NCBI RefSeq assembly: GCF_019091455.1
Contig: NZ_JAGXJN010000002.1
Coordinates: 310,001-374,000 of the forward strand
Direction of reading: 5' to 3'
Length of the DNA stretch: 64,000 nt
From: Chitinophaga sp. GbtcB8
GTDB taxonomy: Bacteria; Bacteroidota; Bacteroidia; Chitinophagales; Chitinophagaceae
The notes below the pieces were generated by a model. It was not told the DNA's origin. It saw only the letters and a list, made by a program, of their open reading frames with translations, and made no database searches. The translations under genes were made by a program, and so were the position numbers. Shown one piece after another: positions 40,450 through 50,734 of the stretch; positions within the stretch are counted from its first letter, which is position 1; each line of letters begins with the position of its first letter.

Positions 40450-41613
40450 ATGAACGCTCCGCTAACCGTCGGATTCCTGACACCCTATTCGGGTATTTAT
40501 CCCTATTACCATGCACACCTGGTAACAGGGTGGTTATTAGGTATGGGCCTGGATCCTGCACGGCAGCGTACTATTCAGTTCATACCGGAATATACAAATC
40601 AGGGCAGCTTGAAGGCCAGCGAAGATGCTGCGCGCAAGCTGCTCTTTTTTAACCGGGTAGATATCCTTTCCGGGTTGATAGGTTATAAGTCCATTCCCGA
40701 TATGGTCCCTATCATAGAAAAGGAAAAAAAGCCCGCTTTCTTTTTTGATATGGGAGAGTACGTACCGCATTTTCCCTATCTCAGCCCCGACATTTTTTAT
40801 GCCTCCCATCAGCTATGGCAATCGCAATATGCGCTGGGCCATTGGGCGCACAGCACCTTTGGCGGGGGCGGGCATATGATTATGCCGGTATACGAAGCAG
40901 GTTATCATCTGGATAATACTTTCCAGCAGGGCGTGGCCGCCGCCGGTGGCTCATCGCTGCAGCTGAACGTATTGCCCTTTGACCCTAATGACCCGCTGAA
41001 GCTGGACCTGGACGGCATCTTTAACAAATGGAAAGAAGAGCAGCCCGCCTATGTGCACGCCATTTTCTGTGGCAGCATGGGCACCCGCTTTTTACAGCAG
41101 TGGATCAGCAGCGGATTGCATAAACGCATACCCCTGCTGGTGCATGAAACCATGGCGTACGATGATATCCTGGATGATATCAAACATATAGATATGGAAA
41201 TGTACACCGCACAGCTATGGATGCGGGAAGATGAAAGCCAGGCCAACCGCGCCTTTGTAAAGAAGTTTGAAACCACCGCACAGCAACCTGCCAATATCTA
41301 CGCGCTGATGGGATATGAAGCCGGTCTTATCTGGAAAGAATTATTACCCCACGCAAAAAAAAGAGACTGGGATACCGTAAAGCAGCAGCTGCGTACCGGT
41401 ATTATACAGGGCCCGGGTGGCGAAAAGAATTTTTACCCGCTCTCTGGTTTTGCGTTACCTAATACTAACATCATTAAAATATCAACAGTACGAAATAGCC
41501 TCCATAAAATAATCATTGACCGGGGAAAAGGGATGCGCTTTGATGCGAAAGAGTTTGAAACCATACATGATGCCTGCATTACAGGCTGGCAAAATCCCTT
41601 CCTCTGCATTTAA
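40450..41613 (+). CDS. Type 1 periplasmic-binding-fold protein without signal peptide
   Basis: 387 residues. A Leu/Ile/Val-binding-type (peripla_BP_6-like) fold: LTVGFLTPYSGIYPYYHAHLVTGWLLGMG, ILSGLIGYKSIPDMVPIIEKEKKPAFFFDMGEYVPHFPYLSPDIFYASHQLWQSQYALGHWAHSTFGGG, then YALMGYEAGLIWKELL. Normally such proteins are exported and work with ABC permeases, but this one begins directly with the first strand and no permease is near. It may be cytoplasmic or exported by another route, possibly with the collar protein. Its stop is 9 bases before the giant adhesin ATG. Confidence 0.8.
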   Translation: MNAPLTVGFLTPYSGIYPYYHAHLVTGWLLGMGLDPARQRTIQFIPEYTNQGSLKASEDAARKLLFFNRVDILSGLIGYKSIPDMVPIIEKEKKPAFFFDMGEYVPHFPYLSPDIFYASHQLWQSQYALGHWAHSTFGGGGHMIMPVYEAGYHLDNTFQQGVAAAGGSSLQLNVLPFDPNDPLKLDLDGIFNKWKEEQPAYVHAIFCGSMGTRFLQQWISSGLHKRIPLLVHETMAYDDILDDIKHIDMEMYTAQLWMREDESQANRAFVKKFETTAQQPANIYALMGYEAGLIWKELLPHAKKRDWDTVKQQLRTGIIQGPGGEKNFYPLSGFALPNTNIIKISTVRNSLHKIIIDRGKGMRFDAKEFETIHDACITGWQNPFLCI

Positions 41614-41622
41614 TACCCTTAT

Positions 41623-44600
41623 ATGAAACATACATTTACACAAAGTATGAAAGCCCTTTACTTACTGCTGGCCGGCCTGTTGTCCGGCTTTGCAGCCATG
41701 GCGCAGTATACCTCCACTACCATAAATTCAGGCCTTTCACAGTGTGCGCTGGCAAAAGATGTTGCCGGCAACATTTATGCTGTGCGGGAAGATGCTGGTA
41801 GCGGCAAATATACCGTGGTAGAATATATCAACGGTACCGGAGCGCCTGTCACATTAAACAGCAGCCTGCAGCTGGATGCCAATGCTATTGAATACCCCTG
41901 GGGTTTGGCCGTGAGCTCGCTGGGCGATGTATATGTTACAAACCCAACTCCAGCTGGAACTGATAACTGGGAGATCATTAAGCTCACTGCACCATCCTAC
42001 ACAAAATCGGTGATACAAAGCGGCAAGTTTTATTCTTCGCTTGCTATCGACCAGAATAATGACATTATTACCACGGAATATATAGATCCCGACGGCACAT
42101 ACAATAATGGCGATGATAAGTACCGGGTGGTTAAATACCTGCACACGAATGAAACCGGTGCAGGTACCGTGTTATATGCCGGGGTGCCTTATCAGGAGGA
42201 TTTTTCCTATCCCTGGAGCGTTGTAGTAGATGACTACGGGAATATTTATTTCCTGGATTTTAAAACCAATGACCCTGCCCCCGGTACCAGTAATGATGGC
42301 GGCCAGCTGATAAAGCTAACCTATCCCGCGTATACTGCCAGCGTTATTAACAGCGGCAAGGGCATTAGCACCCTGGCACTGGATGCTTCCAACAACCTGT
42401 ATACTGTTGAAGCAGTAAGCGCTACTACTTCGCATGTCGTAAAATATTCATACCCGGTAACTGCAGGCGCATCAGGCACTGCCCTCACACCGGTAACGCT
42501 GGTAAGCGCAGCCGGTTTTTATCCCTGGGGCATGGTGGTAAAAGGGAGCAGCATCTTTGTAAATGATGCAACAGATGATCCGGCCACTGCTGGTGACCCG
42601 GCCGATGGCGCTTTCAAGCGCCTGGATCCGCCTACTATTGCCGTTAATAGCGTAAACCGCGTTAATGCATCGCCCACCAATACGGCCTCCGTACAGTATA
42701 CGGTTACCTTCAGTGGTTCCGCTACCGGTGTTACCACCGCTGCGTTCTCACTAACTACCACCGGCCTTACCGGCGCCGCCATAACCACCGTAAGCGGCAG
42801 CGGTACTACCTATACGGTAACTGTAAATACCGGCACCGGCGATGGTACGCTGAGACTGGATGTTAACGGATCCGGCATTTCCCCCACCGTAACGCCCGTA
42901 CCTTATACAAGCGGTCAGGTATATACGATAGACAGAACCTTCCCAACAATAAATACCTTTACCATTAACAGCGGTGCAGCCTTTACCAATAACCCTTCGG
43001 TTAATCTGGCTATATCGGCTACCGATGCAGATCCAGTACTGCAGATGGCCTTCTCCAATGATGGCTCCTCTTACAGCGCCTTTGAAGCCCTGGCGGCAAC
43101 GAAGACCTGGACATTATCTGCCGGTGATGGATCCAAAACAGTGTATGTGATGGTACGGGACCGCTCAGGCAACTTTATTGTTGAAACGGACAACATCACT
43201 TTGGACCAGACAGCGCCCAATACCACTATTACCGGTATGCCGCCTTTAATCACCAACAGTGCTAACGCAACATTCACATTCAGCTCCGACGATCCGGCCG
43301 CTACCTTTGAGGGCGCCCTGGGTGCAGGTGCTTTTGTAATGGTTACCACTCCGTTAACCTATACGGGTTTGGCAGAAGGGCCACATACCTTCAGCGTAAG
43401 AGCAAGAGACCTTGCTGGTAATACAGACGCAACACCTGATTCCTACACCTGGACCGTAGACCAGACAGCGCCTACCGTTACATCCATAGGCGTACCGGCC
43501 AATGATTATTACCATGCCGGCCAGAACCTGGACTTTACCCTTAACTTCAGCGAGAATGTAACGGTAACGGGTACACCTTATATTAACCTGACCGTTGGCA
43601 GCACCGGCCGCCAGGCAGCTTATGTAAGCGGCAGCGGCACCAATGCCCTGGTATTCAGCTATACCGTACAAGCCGGCGAAGCAGATAACGATGGCATTAC
43701 CTTAGGTACGCTTGCCCTGAACGGCGGTACTATCCAGGATGCAGCCACCAATAATGCGAATGTTACATTGAGTGGCGTGCCCAGCTTGGCCGGCGTACGT
43801 GTAAATACTACTATACCTTCTGTGGTATTATCTACCACCGCCAGCTCGCCGCGTAACAGTGGCTTCAGCATTACCCTTTCTTTCAGCGAGGCGGTATCCG
43901 GCCTTAGTGTAGGTGATCTTAATGTGCTCAATACTACGGTAAGCAACTTACAGACAACGGATAACATTACGTATACGATGGACCTGCAGCCTTCGGCAAA
44001 TGGCGTTATAAATATGCAGTTACCGGCTAATGCAGTACAGAACATAGGCCATAACCCCAACACGGCTTCCAATACGCTCAGCATTACTTACGATGACGCT
44101 GTACCAACCGTTACATCCGTAAGCGTACCGGCTGGCGGGTATTATAACACCGGGGAGGTACTCACCTTTACCGTTCACTACAATGAAAATGTAACCGTAG
44201 CCGGAACCCCGCAGATCAGTATAATGATAGGCTCTATCATCCGGCAGGCTGTGTATGTAAGCGGCAGCGGCACAAATGACCTGACATTCTCCTACACCAT
44301 CCAAAGCGGAGAGCTGGATACTGATGGCATTGTTGCAGGCACCCTTAGCACAAACGGCGGTTCTATAAAAGATGCCGCCACCAACGATGCTGATCTTATC
44401 TTATATAACTTAAACAACACCAGCGGCGTGCGGGTAGATGCAGTTGCGCCCACAGTAACATCTGTAAGCGTACCGGCCAACGGGTATTACCAAAACGGGC
44501 AGAACCTGGACTTTACCGTTAACTTCAATGAGAATGTAACGGTAACGGGTACACCAACAATTCCCATCACTATCGGGGCTGCAACAGTTGATGCCAGCTA

Positions 44601-47600
44601 CATCAGCGGCAGCGGTACCGGCGCGCTGGTATTCCGCTACACGGTGCAGGCAGGGGAGCAGGACCTGGATGGCATCAGCGTAGGCAGCGCCATAGCACTA
44701 AATGGTGGTACTATCCGCGATATAGCTGCCAACAACACTGTGCTGACATTAAACAGCATAGGCAGCACCAGCGGTGTATTTGTATACAGCGTAGTACCTG
44801 GCGTAACAATATCCACCACCGCACCGGCCCTGGTGAATGCGCTGTTCCCGGTCACCATTACCTTCACTGAAGAAGTAACCGGTTTTACCGCAGCAGATGT
44901 TACTGCTACCAACGCCACAGTAAGCAACCTGAATACTTCCGATAATATTACTTATACACTGGATGTAACACCCACTGCCGATGGCGCCGTATCCTTACAG
45001 GTACCTGCCGGCAGCGCGGTGAATATAGCCAGCAATGGTAACATAACATCCAATATCCTCAACCTTACCTACGATGGTACTGCACCGGTTGTTACAACTG
45101 TGGGCGTACCTGGCAACGGGTATTATAAAACAGGCGGTATCCTCAACTTTACCATAAACTTCAGTGAAAATGTAACGGTAACCGGCACACCCTACCTGGA
45201 AGTAGTGGTAGGCAGCACCACCCGTAATGCCGGCTATGTAAGCGGCAGCGGTACCGGCGCGCTGGTATTCCGTTATACAGTGCAGAGCGGGGAAGAGGAT
45301 ATGACTGGTATTACCCTGGGTACCCTGCAGCTGAATGGCGGCACTATCCGGGATGCAGCCACCAACAATGCGGCACTTGCCTTAAACGGCGTGCCCGCCA
45401 CTACCGGCGTACGGGTACACACCGCTATACCTTCCGTAACATTAACCACCGCAGCACCCGCACTGGTAAATGCGCCCTTCACCATCACCGCGACCTTTAG
45501 CGAATCTATGGCAGGTGTGGCATTAGCAGATTTCACCGTTACCAATGGTACGGTAAGTAGCCTGTCCGGCACTGCCAACACGGTGTTCACACTAACGGTA
45601 ACGCCTACGGCAGATGGCCCTGTAAGCATAAACTTCCCGGCCAATAAAGCGCTGAACGTAGCCGGCACCAATAACACGGCATCCAATACGCTTAGCTTTA
45701 CCTACGATGGTACTGCACCTGTAATAACCGCAGTATCCGTACCGGCTAACGGTTATTATAAAGCAGGGGATGTGCTTAGCCTTACCGCTACCTTCAGTGA
45801 GAACGTAACTGTTACCGGCACACCGCAATTAGGTGTGGTAATAGGTGCTGCCACACAACAGGCAGATTATGTAAGCGGCAGCGGCACCAACCAGCTCACA
45901 TTCTCCTACACCGTGCAAACCGGTGATAATGATATGGATGGCATTGCCCTGGGCAATCTTACCTTAAACGGCGGTATCATACAAGACGCCGCCACTAACG
46001 ATGCGGTATTAACGCTGAATGGTGTGCCCGGCACAGCCGGTGTATTTGTAAACACCACTACCGCCACGGTAACAGTAAGCACCACAGCAGTATCGCCTGG
46101 TAACCAGCCATTCACAGCCACCTTTACTTTCAGTGAAAAAGTAACCGGCTTTACCAGCGGCGATATTACTGTAACCAACGGTACTGCCGGCGCTACGGTA
46201 ACCGCTGATAACATTACCTACACGGCCTTAATTACGCCTGCGGCAGATGGTACGGTAACCGTACAGGTACCCGCCAATATAGCGGTGAACATCGGTAATA
46301 ACGGTAACGCAGCCTCCAATATCTTAACATACACCTACGACGGCACCGCACCGGCCATAAGCTCTGTAGCCGTACCGGCTAACGGTTATTACAAAGCAGG
46401 CGATGTGCTTAGCTTCACCGTTAACTACAGTGAAAATGTGAACGTGATAGGTGCAGGCGGCATACCTTCCCTGAACCTTACCATTGGCAGCAGCTCTGTG
46501 CAGGCAGCCTATGTAAGCGGCAGCGGTACCAACGCCTTAACCTTTACCTACACGGTGCAGGCAGGTGAGCAGGACCTGGATGGCATTGCCATTGCAGGTA
46601 CCATGATAGGCACTATAAAAGATGACGCAGGCAACACCGCTGCAAACACCCTCAGCAACGTGGGTAATACCAGCGGCGTGTATGTATACACCGCTATACC
46701 AACCGTACAGCTGTCAGGCACTGTGCAGGCTAATGCGCCATTCACCTTAACCATCACTTTCAGCGAAGCAGTAACCGGCTTTACCCTGAGCGATATCAAC
46801 GCCACCAACGCCACACTGTCTAACCAGAACACTACCGATAACATTACGTATACCGCACTGGTAACACCAGTGGCAGATGGCCTGGTAAGCCTGCAGGTGC
46901 CCGCTAATGCAGCAGTGAATGTTGTAAGCAACAGCAACACCGCATCCAATACCATCAGCTACACATACGATGCTACAGCACCGGTTATTACATCTGTGGA
47001 TGTACCGGCCAACGCTTACTACACCACTGGCCAGAACCTGGACTTCACCGTGCATATGAGCGAGGCTGTGGATGTAGCAGGCGGCACCCCATCCATACCG
47101 GTGACCATTGGCACTACTACCGTACAGGCCAATTATGTAAGCGGTACCGGCACCAATGCCCTGTTGTTCCGCTACACCGTGCTGAATGGCCAGATGGATA
47201 TGGACGGCATTTCCCCGGGCGCGGCCCTGGCGCTGAATGGCAGCACCCTCCGCGACCCGGCTGGCAACAATGCAGTACTTACCCTGAACAGTGTTGGCAG
47301 CACCGCCGGCGTACGCGTTAACACCGCGCACCCCACAGTAGTAGTAGCTACCACCGCAGCAGCGCGCGTAAATACCGGATTTAATGTTACGCTCACCTTT
47401 AGCGAGGCCGTAACAGGTTTAACAAGCACCGGTATCACAGCCACTAATGCTACCGTAAGCAACCTGAATACCACAGATAATATTACTTATACCGCTACCA
47501 TCACACCCGTAGCAGATGGCGCAGTGAATGTAAGCGTACCGGCAGATGCCGCTGTGAACATCGGTAATAATGGTAACACGGCTTCCAACACTGTAACCAT

Positions 47601-48741
47601 TACCTATGATGTTACTGCACCGGTAATTGCCAATGCTTCCTTCGATGTATATGATAACAGCACCGTAGGCACTGTTGTAGGTACGCTCACTGCTGCTGAA
47701 ACAGCAGGCACCCTGCAAAACTGGACCCTGGTTACCGACGGCTCCGGCGGAACCTTTGCCCTGAATGCCGCTACCGGCGCAATTACCGTAAAAGACGCCG
47801 CCCTGCTGAAAAGCAAGGCCGGCCAAACCTTTACACTCACCGTAACGGTAAGCGACGGGTTAAATACCAGCGCAGCAGCGCCGGTAACTATTAAAGTGCT
47901 CATAGCATTCATTAACAAAGCGCCTACGCTGGATGTTATTGCAGATGCGAAGGTTTGTACCGGTACTGATACGCATACCATTCAGCTGACAGGCGCATCC
48001 GCCACCGAAGCAGGACAAACGTATACCATTACCGCAGTCTCTAACCAGCCGTTCTTTGATGCGCTGAGTGTAAATGCATCCAACGTATTAAGCTACAAGC
48101 TGAAAGCATCTGTAACCACCGGCACAGCCACTATCACCGTTACCATCAAGGATAACGGCGGTACGGACAACGGTGGGGTAGATACCCTGCGCCGCAGCTT
48201 CACCATTACGGTGAATGAGCTGCCATCCATCAGCATCAGCAGCGATAAAGGCAGCACCATCTCCAAAGGCGATGTGATACACCTTAACGCTACCAGGGTT
48301 AACGGTTATACGTACAGCTGGTCGCCGGCAGATGGTATCCTGAGTGGTCAGAATAACTTTATACTGGAAGCCAGGCCGCTAAGCAATATCACTTATGTAG
48401 TAACGGCCACCACAGCAGCCGGCTGTAGCAGCACTGCTGACATAGCCATAACAGTGGTTGAGGACTTTAAAGTAGATGCTATCAACATCCTTACACCTAA
48501 CGGCGATGGCAGGAACGATAAATGGGTGATCCGCAACCTGGACAGCTACCCGGATAACGAAGTATCCATCTTCGACCGCTCCGGCCGCATGATCTACCAC
48601 CGCGTGAACTATAGCAACGACTGGGACGCTACCCTCAACGGCAGCCCGCTGGCAGAAGGCACTTATTACTACGTGCTGAAGATCAACGGCGGCGCTAAAA
48701 CGGCAAAAGGATATATTACTATCATCAGGGATCAGCATTGA
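41623..48741 (+). CDS. Giant repetitive surface protein with T9SS type B sorting domain
   Basis: 2372 residues. Signal peptide (YLLLAGLLSGFAAMAQ). Residues 30-345 are NHL/propeller-like (LALDASNNLYTVE, PWGMVV repeats). Three Ig-like domains follow (345-615), then an array of two alternating Ig-like modules from 615 to 2000: module A (VPANGYYKAGDVLSFTVNYSENV, YVSGSGTN, about 116 residues, seven copies) and module B (TFSEAVTGFT, DNITYTALVTP, about 95 residues, six copies). A cadherin-like domain (2000-2095), more Ig-like parts, and a CHU_C/gliding-motility C-terminal domain (INILTPNGDGRNDKW to GYITIIRDQ, 2284-2372) end it. Surface adhesin or scaffold secreted by T9SS; the PorP/SprF gene follows. 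Confidence 0.88.
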   Translation: MKHTFTQSMKALYLLLAGLLSGFAAMAQYTSTTINSGLSQCALAKDVAGNIYAVREDAGSGKYTVVEYINGTGAPVTLNSSLQLDANAIEYPWGLAVSSLGDVYVTNPTPAGTDNWEIIKLTAPSYTKSVIQSGKFYSSLAIDQNNDIITTEYIDPDGTYNNGDDKYRVVKYLHTNETGAGTVLYAGVPYQEDFSYPWSVVVDDYGNIYFLDFKTNDPAPGTSNDGGQLIKLTYPAYTASVINSGKGISTLALDASNNLYTVEAVSATTSHVVKYSYPVTAGASGTALTPVTLVSAAGFYPWGMVVKGSSIFVNDATDDPATAGDPADGAFKRLDPPTIAVNSVNRVNASPTNTASVQYTVTFSGSATGVTTAAFSLTTTGLTGAAITTVSGSGTTYTVTVNTGTGDGTLRLDVNGSGISPTVTPVPYTSGQVYTIDRTFPTINTFTINSGAAFTNNPSVNLAISATDADPVLQMAFSNDGSSYSAFEALAATKTWTLSAGDGSKTVYVMVRDRSGNFIVETDNITLDQTAPNTTITGMPPLITNSANATFTFSSDDPAATFEGALGAGAFVMVTTPLTYTGLAEGPHTFSVRARDLAGNTDATPDSYTWTVDQTAPTVTSIGVPANDYYHAGQNLDFTLNFSENVTVTGTPYINLTVGSTGRQAAYVSGSGTNALVFSYTVQAGEADNDGITLGTLALNGGTIQDAATNNANVTLSGVPSLAGVRVNTTIPSVVLSTTASSPRNSGFSITLSFSEAVSGLSVGDLNVLNTTVSNLQTTDNITYTMDLQPSANGVINMQLPANAVQNIGHNPNTASNTLSITYDDAVPTVTSVSVPAGGYYNTGEVLTFTVHYNENVTVAGTPQISIMIGSIIRQAVYVSGSGTNDLTFSYTIQSGELDTDGIVAGTLSTNGGSIKDAATNDADLILYNLNNTSGVRVDAVAPTVTSVSVPANGYYQNGQNLDFTVNFNENVTVTGTPTIPITIGAATVDASYISGSGTGALVFRYTVQAGEQDLDGISVGSAIALNGGTIRDIAANNTVLTLNSIGSTSGVFVYSVVPGVTISTTAPALVNALFPVTITFTEEVTGFTAADVTATNATVSNLNTSDNITYTLDVTPTADGAVSLQVPAGSAVNIASNGNITSNILNLTYDGTAPVVTTVGVPGNGYYKTGGILNFTINFSENVTVTGTPYLEVVVGSTTRNAGYVSGSGTGALVFRYTVQSGEEDMTGITLGTLQLNGGTIRDAATNNAALALNGVPATTGVRVHTAIPSVTLTTAAPALVNAPFTITATFSESMAGVALADFTVTNGTVSSLSGTANTVFTLTVTPTADGPVSINFPANKALNVAGTNNTASNTLSFTYDGTAPVITAVSVPANGYYKAGDVLSLTATFSENVTVTGTPQLGVVIGAATQQADYVSGSGTNQLTFSYTVQTGDNDMDGIALGNLTLNGGIIQDAATNDAVLTLNGVPGTAGVFVNTTTATVTVSTTAVSPGNQPFTATFTFSEKVTGFTSGDITVTNGTAGATVTADNITYTALITPAADGTVTVQVPANIAVNIGNNGNAASNILTYTYDGTAPAISSVAVPANGYYKAGDVLSFTVNYSENVNVIGAGGIPSLNLTIGSSSVQAAYVSGSGTNALTFTYTVQAGEQDLDGIAIAGTMIGTIKDDAGNTAANTLSNVGNTSGVYVYTAIPTVQLSGTVQANAPFTLTITFSEAVTGFTLSDINATNATLSNQNTTDNITYTALVTPVADGLVSLQVPANAAVNVVSNSNTASNTISYTYDATAPVITSVDVPANAYYTTGQNLDFTVHMSEAVDVAGGTPSIPVTIGTTTVQANYVSGTGTNALLFRYTVLNGQMDMDGISPGAALALNGSTLRDPAGNNAVLTLNSVGSTAGVRVNTAHPTVVVATTAAARVNTGFNVTLTFSEAVTGLTSTGITATNATVSNLNTTDNITYTATITPVADGAVNVSVPADAAVNIGNNGNTASNTVTITYDVTAPVIANASFDVYDNSTVGTVVGTLTAAETAGTLQNWTLVTDGSGGTFALNAATGAITVKDAALLKSKAGQTFTLTVTVSDGLNTSAAAPVTIKVLIAFINKAPTLDVIADAKVCTGTDTHTIQLTGASATEAGQTYTITAVSNQPFFDALSVNASNVLSYKLKASVTTGTATITVTIKDNGGTDNGGVDTLRRSFTITVNELPSISISSDKGSTISKGDVIHLNATRVNGYTYSWSPADGILSGQNNFILEARPLSNITYVVTATTAAGCSSTADIAITVVEDFKVDAINILTPNGDGRNDKWVIRNLDSYPDNEVSIFDRSGRMIYHRVNYSNDWDATLNGSPLAEGTYYYVLKINGGAKTAKGYITIIRDQH
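43468..47617 (+). repeat. Tandem coding repeats in the giant surface protein
   Basis: Units start near 43471, 44104, 44449, 45083, 45716, 46350 and 46980. The step is about 633 bases except 44104-44449 (about 345), where module B is absent. Strings such as GTAAGCGGCAGCGGCACCAA recur nearly unchanged at each unit. Confidence 0.8.
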
Positions 48742-48761
48742 TCCGTTAAAATATTGATACC

Positions 48762-49727
48762 ATGTGTACACGGTTAAATAAAAAGCATATGCGGGTATTA
48801 TTCATAGGTGCAGCATTGCTCACCCTAATAGGCAGCAGGCAGGCACAGGCCCAGTCCTGGGGTAATTCCCAGGCCCTGCTGGAACCCTCCGGCACCCAGT
48901 ACTTCCAGAACCAGTACCTGGCCAACCCGGCCATGGCAGGCGCCGACACCGGCATCCACTTTAACGGCGCCTACCGCCGCCAGTGGACCGGCATAGATGG
49001 CTCGCCTGAAACCAAGTTCTTTACAGCCGACGCACTGTTCGGCTACCGCGTGGGCGGCGGCATCAACATCTTTAATGATCAGGCAGGACTCATGAACCGT
49101 ACCCGCGTAGCGCTTTCATATGCATACCATTTACCAGTAGGGCATAACGGGCAAACACTGCACTTTGGCCTGTCCCTGGCGCTTAACTTCCAGCGGGTAG
49201 ACTATAAAAATGTGAACGGTGATGTTACAGATCCGTCCATTGCCGCCTTTAACCGCCGCGATAACTATTTTGAAGGCGAATACGGTATGGCCTACACAGA
49301 CGGGCGCTGGAACATCCAGGGCGCCTTACCCAATGTAAGAAGCCTGTTCACCGGCGATGATAAAGGCGTGAACGGTGGCGGTATCTTTTTCACTGCCGCA
49401 TCGTATAAGTTCTTTGGCGATGGCCCGGTAAGCAGCGTAGAGCCTAAGCTCTGCTACCGGGGTGTAAAGGGATATGATAATATCCTGGATGCAGGAGTTA
49501 ATATCTCCTTCCTGAACAATGTAGCCAATGTAATGGGCATGTACCATACCACCAAAAGCATTACCGCAGGGGTGGGGGTTAACATTATGCAAACCGTTAC
49601 GCTGCAGGTGCTGTACTCTACCCAAACCGGCGGTATTAAAACCTATGTGGATGGCGCTTATGAAGTAGGCGCTACGGTAAACCTTTTTGGCAACAAAAGG
49701 AATGAGCGGGTGAATACCACGCTGTAG
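48762..49727 (+). CDS. PorP/SprF family type IX secretion outer-membrane protein
   Basis: 321 residues. The signal peptide ends at QAQAQS; the first ATG (48762) gives a long basic N-region, and ATG 48789 is an alternative. PorP/SprF pattern: TQYFQNQYLANPAMAGADTGIHFNGAYRRQWTGIDGSPETKFFTADA, NKVGGGINIFNDQAGLMNRTRVALSYAYHLPV-like segments and regular barrel strands to the end. Members are tied to secretion or surface attachment of CHU_C-domain proteins, exactly the partner encoded 20 bases upstream. Followed by a terminator. Confidence 0.92.
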   Translation: MCTRLNKKHMRVLFIGAALLTLIGSRQAQAQSWGNSQALLEPSGTQYFQNQYLANPAMAGADTGIHFNGAYRRQWTGIDGSPETKFFTADALFGYRVGGGINIFNDQAGLMNRTRVALSYAYHLPVGHNGQTLHFGLSLALNFQRVDYKNVNGDVTDPSIAAFNRRDNYFEGEYGMAYTDGRWNIQGALPNVRSLFTGDDKGVNGGGIFFTAASYKFFGDGPVSSVEPKLCYRGVKGYDNILDAGVNISFLNNVANVMGMYHTTKSITAGVGVNIMQTVTLQVLYSTQTGGIKTYVDGAYEVGATVNLFGNKRNERVNTTL

Positions 49728-49767
49728 GATCACTAAGCCATTATTTGTTCTTCTACTGTAATACAAT

Positions 49768-49814
49768 ACCGGCGGTTGGTCAGGGTAACCTGGCTGCACC
49801 GCCGGTTCGCTTTT
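49768..49814 (+). terminator. Terminator after the PorP/SprF gene
   Basis: ACCGGCGG (49768-49775) pairs with CCGCCGGT (49799-49806), with an inner CAGG-GTAA-CCTG stem, followed by CGCTTTTA. It closes the 38.5-49.7 kb cluster. Confidence 0.7.
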
Positions 49815-49869
49815 AATATTTTCTACCTGCCGGAATATCCTCACCTTTGTTATACTAAATTGAAAAACC

Positions 49870-50715
49870 ATGATAACAAGCAAAACAGCATTGACCTACG
49901 CTTTAGGTGGTCAGCTTAATATCAATAGGGTAGGGTACGGCGCCATGCAGCTCACAGGTACCGGCGTATTCGGAGAGGTAGCAGACCGTGAGAACGCAAA
50001 GAAGGTTTTGCAGGCTGCAGTAGCTGCCGGCGTTAATTTCATTGACACGGCCGAAGCTTACGGCCCCCAGTTAAATGAAAGCCTGATTGCAGATGCATTG
50101 TACCCTTACAAACCAGGTGTGATCATTGCTACCAAAGGCGGTTTTAACCGGCCCGGCCCCGGTCAGTGGATCCCCAACGGCCACCCCGCCTTTATCCGCG
50201 AAAACATTGAGGGCAGCCTGAAACGCCTGAAAGTAGAAACCATTGACCTGTGGCAGCTGCACCGCTTTGATCCTAACGTACCGGTAGAGGAAACCCTGGC
50301 GCCTGTAGCCGAGGCCGTAAAAGCCGGCAAGATCCGCTTGGTGGGCTTATCTGAAGTAAATATTGAGCAGATCGAAAGGGCAGAAAAAGTATTACCTATT
50401 GTATCTGTACAGAACCTCTACAACCTGGGCAACCGCCAGTGGGAAGAAGTGCTGGACTATACTACCCGGCGCAATATGGCCTTTATTCCCTGGTTTCCGC
50501 TGGCCTCCGGCCCGGACAGCATGGCTGATAAGATCAACAAGATTGCTGCTGCCCATAACGCCACCACTGCACAAATAGCGCTGGCCTGGCTGCTGCAGCG
50601 CGCAGAGAACATCCTGCTGATCCCCGGTACTAAATCCATAGGCCACTTAGATGAGAATATGAAAGCCGCAGAGATTGAATTATCTGCAGAAGAGTTTGAG
50701 GAGTTGTCTAAGTAA
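49870..50715 (+). CDS. Aldo/keto reductase
   Basis: 281 residues. AKR (beta/alpha)8 barrel with the full tetrad: Asp59 and Tyr64 (FIDTAEAYG), Lys89 (ATKGG), His131 (LWQLHRFD). The NADPH-binding end (LIPGTKSIGHLDENMKAA) is intact. Cytoplasmic. Substrate not defined; this short AKR type is often annotated as an oxidoreductase for aldehydes or quinones. Single-gene unit between two terminators. Confidence 0.92.
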   Translation: MITSKTALTYALGGQLNINRVGYGAMQLTGTGVFGEVADRENAKKVLQAAVAAGVNFIDTAEAYGPQLNESLIADALYPYKPGVIIATKGGFNRPGPGQWIPNGHPAFIRENIEGSLKRLKVETIDLWQLHRFDPNVPVEETLAPVAEAVKAGKIRLVGLSEVNIEQIERAEKVLPIVSVQNLYNLGNRQWEEVLDYTTRRNMAFIPWFPLASGPDSMADKINKIAAAHNATTAQIALAWLLQRAENILLIPGTKSIGHLDENMKAAEIELSAEEFEELSK

Positions 50716-50734
50716 TACCGGTTTATACTATTAG

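Noticed and set aside
39770-41613. Prophage remnant suggested by the phage tail collar domain
   Set aside because: No other phage gene, integrase or attachment repeat; the domain belongs to the MdpB-like bacterial family.
46747-47331. Long antisense open frame (194 codons) across the adhesin repeats, and similar minus-strand frames at 42519-47981
   Set aside because: They mirror the codon pattern of the repeated sense gene, are low-complexity and have no start context.
43468-47617. CRISPR or satellite array
   Set aside because: The repeats are in frame, about 633 bases long and encode Ig-like modules.
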